Source: Choanephora cucurbitarum
Taxonomy: Eukaryota; Mucoromycota; Mucoromycetes; Mucorales; Choanephoraceae
DNA length: 64,000 nucleotides
NCBI GenBank assembly: GCA_025331435.1
Contig: JAIWNI010000040.1
Span: 62,001 to 126,000, forward strand
Direction: 5' to 3'
The position numbers were made by a program, and so were the translations under genes. The notes below the pieces were generated by a model. The model searched no databases. It saw only the letters and a program-made list of their open reading frames with translations, and was not told where the DNA came from. Position 1 is the first letter of the stretch. Each line of letters opens with the position of its first letter. Shown one piece after another: positions 61,844 to 64,000 of the stretch.

Positions 61844-63650
61844 CTATTTAGCTTGTAACATACTAAGTAAAGAAGCTTGAGAACGCAAGATTTCCAAGGC
61901 TTGCTTTACTTCCAGATGGCGACGAGCAGCCTCTAACCAGTCCAAAGAAAGACGCTTGGGCCAGCCAGTCAATTGATTCATCTCTCTAGCTGCACTCTCT
62001 AAATCCTTTTCTGTATTCAAGTAGTGTTCTGCACGAGCCAATCTAGCTTCAATATCATCACCAGCAACCAATCCCTTCTTGGTAAACATGAAACTACTCA
62101 AGATGATAGAGAGCAAATGAGAGATCATAGAGGCATCTTCCTCAGGTATTAATGAAGCGCGGCGAACTTCACGTGCCACTGTCTCGAAACGCTCAGAGAG
62201 AGCAGCAACAGATGTGATACCATGTTGAGCTACATGCTCTTGAATGCTCGATGCAACCAACTGAATCAGTTCATCACTTTGACGTTCACCCAATTTACCG
62301 AAGGGAGTCTTGGTACTCAAACGTTTCAATGTCTCGAGTTCTAATTCAAATTGCTTTTGTTGACCAGAAAGAGCGGCATGCTTAAGAGCGTCAATGGCAG
62401 CAACCAACTGATGTGCCTTACGAGCATCGTCCAAGAGTTCAGCATCAGCAGTAGCCAATTTTTCCAATTCAGCTTGCTTTTCAGCAACAGCCTCGATTTG
62501 TGATAAACGACCACCACGTTCAGTCTCGACCTGCCTCTTGACTTGAGCAATATAGTCAGCTTGAATCTCGACAGCCTTATTCTTCAACTCTGTCTGCAAT
62601 TCGTTCAAGTGGTGTTGACGTTGAGAAGCAAGTTCTTTGTTGTGAATGGCTTGCATCTGTCTTTCCAGCTCAGCCTTTTCAGCAGCCAAGACAGATTCGA
62701 TCTGCTTGGAACGACTGTCTAGACGAGCAGAAGCCTTGTCTTCGGCTTCCTTCACTTTGAGACCAACTTGTTGACGATGTTCATCCAACTTGGTTTCGAT
62801 CTTTGCCATTTCCTTCTTAAGGGCTTCCAACTCTTCATTGGCCTTTTGTTCTTCTGACTTGATTAAAGCAAAGGCCTTGTCGAGACTGTTAAGATCGCGT
62901 GTAGCGAAATCAACAAGGCATTTGGCATGACCAGCCAAACCGGCTTCGTTGAGCATGGCCACAAGGCCTTGCACCGTCTTGGCGAATTCATTCAAACTCT
63001 CTTCTTTGCATTCGGCAAACTTGGGAATAGGTTGTGGTTCGGGGCTATGGATTACATTGGCAAAGAGAGATTCTTGCTTTCGCTTGATACGCATACGCTT
63101 TGTGTTGGAAGGTGTAGGGCCTGAGCCAGGTGCCATAGGTGCTTCCTTTTCACCTGTCAGTTGAGCAATAGCTGTGGCAATATATTCATACCAATCTTGA
63201 GCTGTTTCTGAAGTCTGAGAGGCGTATTTCTTAAGCTGTTCTGTTTGCGAGGAAGTTTTTTGCTTCATATCGTTCATCTGTTCATAGTATTGTTGAAAGC
63301 GTTTGTCGGCTACCCAATCTTCGAGTGTATCAAGAATCTTTTCACCGCCTGGGATATAGTTGGTGTAAGTGTCGTAAAAGGCTTCGTTCTTGAGGGCCAA
63401 ATAGGTGGCGCCAGAGTAAGCTGTGCCGGTTAATAAAGTGAGCCATAATAACTTTTTTCCAATCGATCCTGATTTTGGTTGTTCTGTTGTGTAAGAACGT
63501 TGATTGAGCTATACAAATGTAAATTATTAAAAAAAAAGATGAACTGTAGAAAATTCAAAAGTCATTCAGGTTTCTTACACGAACGAAGCGAGTAGGCTTA
63601 TTGGCAGCCAAGCGAGCTGTTGATCGAATAGCAGAAGCGCCTCTCAACAT
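61844..63650 (-). CDS. MIC60: MICOS complex subunit MIC60 (mitofilin)
   Basis: Two exons, 63579-63650 and 61844-63508, give 578 residues. The first exon and start of the second form a mitochondrial presequence, Arg-rich without acids (MLRGASAIRSTARLAANKPT). A single membrane helix (LLWLTLLTGTAYSGATYLAL) anchors the protein in the inner membrane. The intermembrane part has a long coiled coil (residues about 220-390) and the C-terminal mitofilin domain, with LSIILSSFMFTKKGLVAGDD, ARLARAEHYLNTEKDLESAA and EMNQLTGWPKRLSLDWLEAA. MIC60 shapes cristae junctions and tethers inner to outer membrane via the SAM complex. The frames on the plus strand here are shadows. Codon use is more GC-rich than in neighbouring genes, as often for well-expressed genes. 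Confidence 0.95.
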
Positions 63651-64000
63651 GGTAAGCAAATAAAGAGAAAAAATAAAAAAGCTGCCTTTTCTTTCTCTAA
63701 CTTGCCCAAAACAAACCCAGGGCGTTTGATGTTGGTGTTTTTTACGTCACGTTTTTAGGCTCCGTTCTATCTTTCTTATTTCATGATTTCGAGGTTGAGA
63801 ATAGAAGTATTGATTTTTATTCAGGAACCATCTTGAGCTTCGTTGCCGATAGCATTGAACGCCATTGTCTTTTGATGACAAGTCTGCGCTGAGCTTAAAA
63901 GGATGTTTGCGCAAAGGCAAAAATGGCTTCATGGCAATAAATTAGAGTAAGAAATACAAAATGACATGAGTGATCTCATTCTTTTTATAAGCTTAGATAA
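63651..64000. other. Right-edge intergenic segment with MIC60 promoter
   Basis: A TTACGTCACG word at about 63744 (CRE/ATF-type core) lies some 95 bp before the MIC60 ATG in its transcription direction. A 61-codon minus frame (63747-63932) has no recognisable product. Confidence 0.35.

Noticed and set aside
63747..63932. 61-codon minus-strand frame upstream of MIC60
   Set aside because: Overlaps the likely MIC60 promoter and has no family resemblance.

Overview
The window is nuclear DNA of a filamentous fungus, most likely an early-diverging one of the order Mucorales (Mucoromycota). That placement is inference. It rests on AT-rich sequence, genes packed on both strands, many short introns (mostly 50-80 nt) with GTAAGT-like donors, CTAAC-like branch points and TAG/CAG acceptors, and the gene content. 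No rRNA, tRNA, CRISPR array or bacterial feature was seen. All exon coordinates were assembled by hand; each multi-exon model keeps a continuous reading frame, but none was checked against transcripts.

Layout. 1-15.7 kb: a left-truncated membrane-anchored exo/endonuclease/phosphatase-fold protein (sphingomyelinase-like), porphobilinogen synthase (heme), an MFSD10-like transporter, the osmosensor SHO1, ribosomal protein uS14/RPS29, a copper-fist regulator and a WD40 protein. 16.07-18.10 kb: a complete but dead Tc1/mariner element with 46-bp terminal repeats. 18.5-34.7 kb: a Nit1-like amidase, pyruvate kinase, a HUL4-type HECT ubiquitin ligase, an Fpk1/Nrc2 flippase kinase and an SNT1/NCoR-like SANT corepressor. 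37.4-53.9 kb: a short tropomyosin, a CSC1/TMEM63 osmosensitive channel, a HAL/Hrk1-type kinase, a SET-domain lysine methyltransferase, a DUF1765-like protein, a Gcn4-like bZIP factor and a UPF0658 Golgi membrane protein. 57.6-64 kb: an aquaporin, an FKBP-TPR protein, V-ATPase subunit H and MIC60. Gaps of 0.3-3.7 kb hold transposon relics, a 153-bp MITE and a few eroded gene fragments.

There is no operon or obvious functional cluster. Several products bear on osmotic and membrane homeostasis (SHO1, CSC1, aquaporin, HAL kinase, flippase kinase, MFS carrier), but they are scattered and probably adjacent by chance. The most striking observations are a candidate one-nucleotide exon in the UPF0658 gene, a long imperfect stem inside the unusually long RPS29 intron, a tropomyosin of about three actin periods, upstream ORFs plus a Gcn4-type site ahead of the bZIP gene, and two newly delimited inverted-repeat elements.
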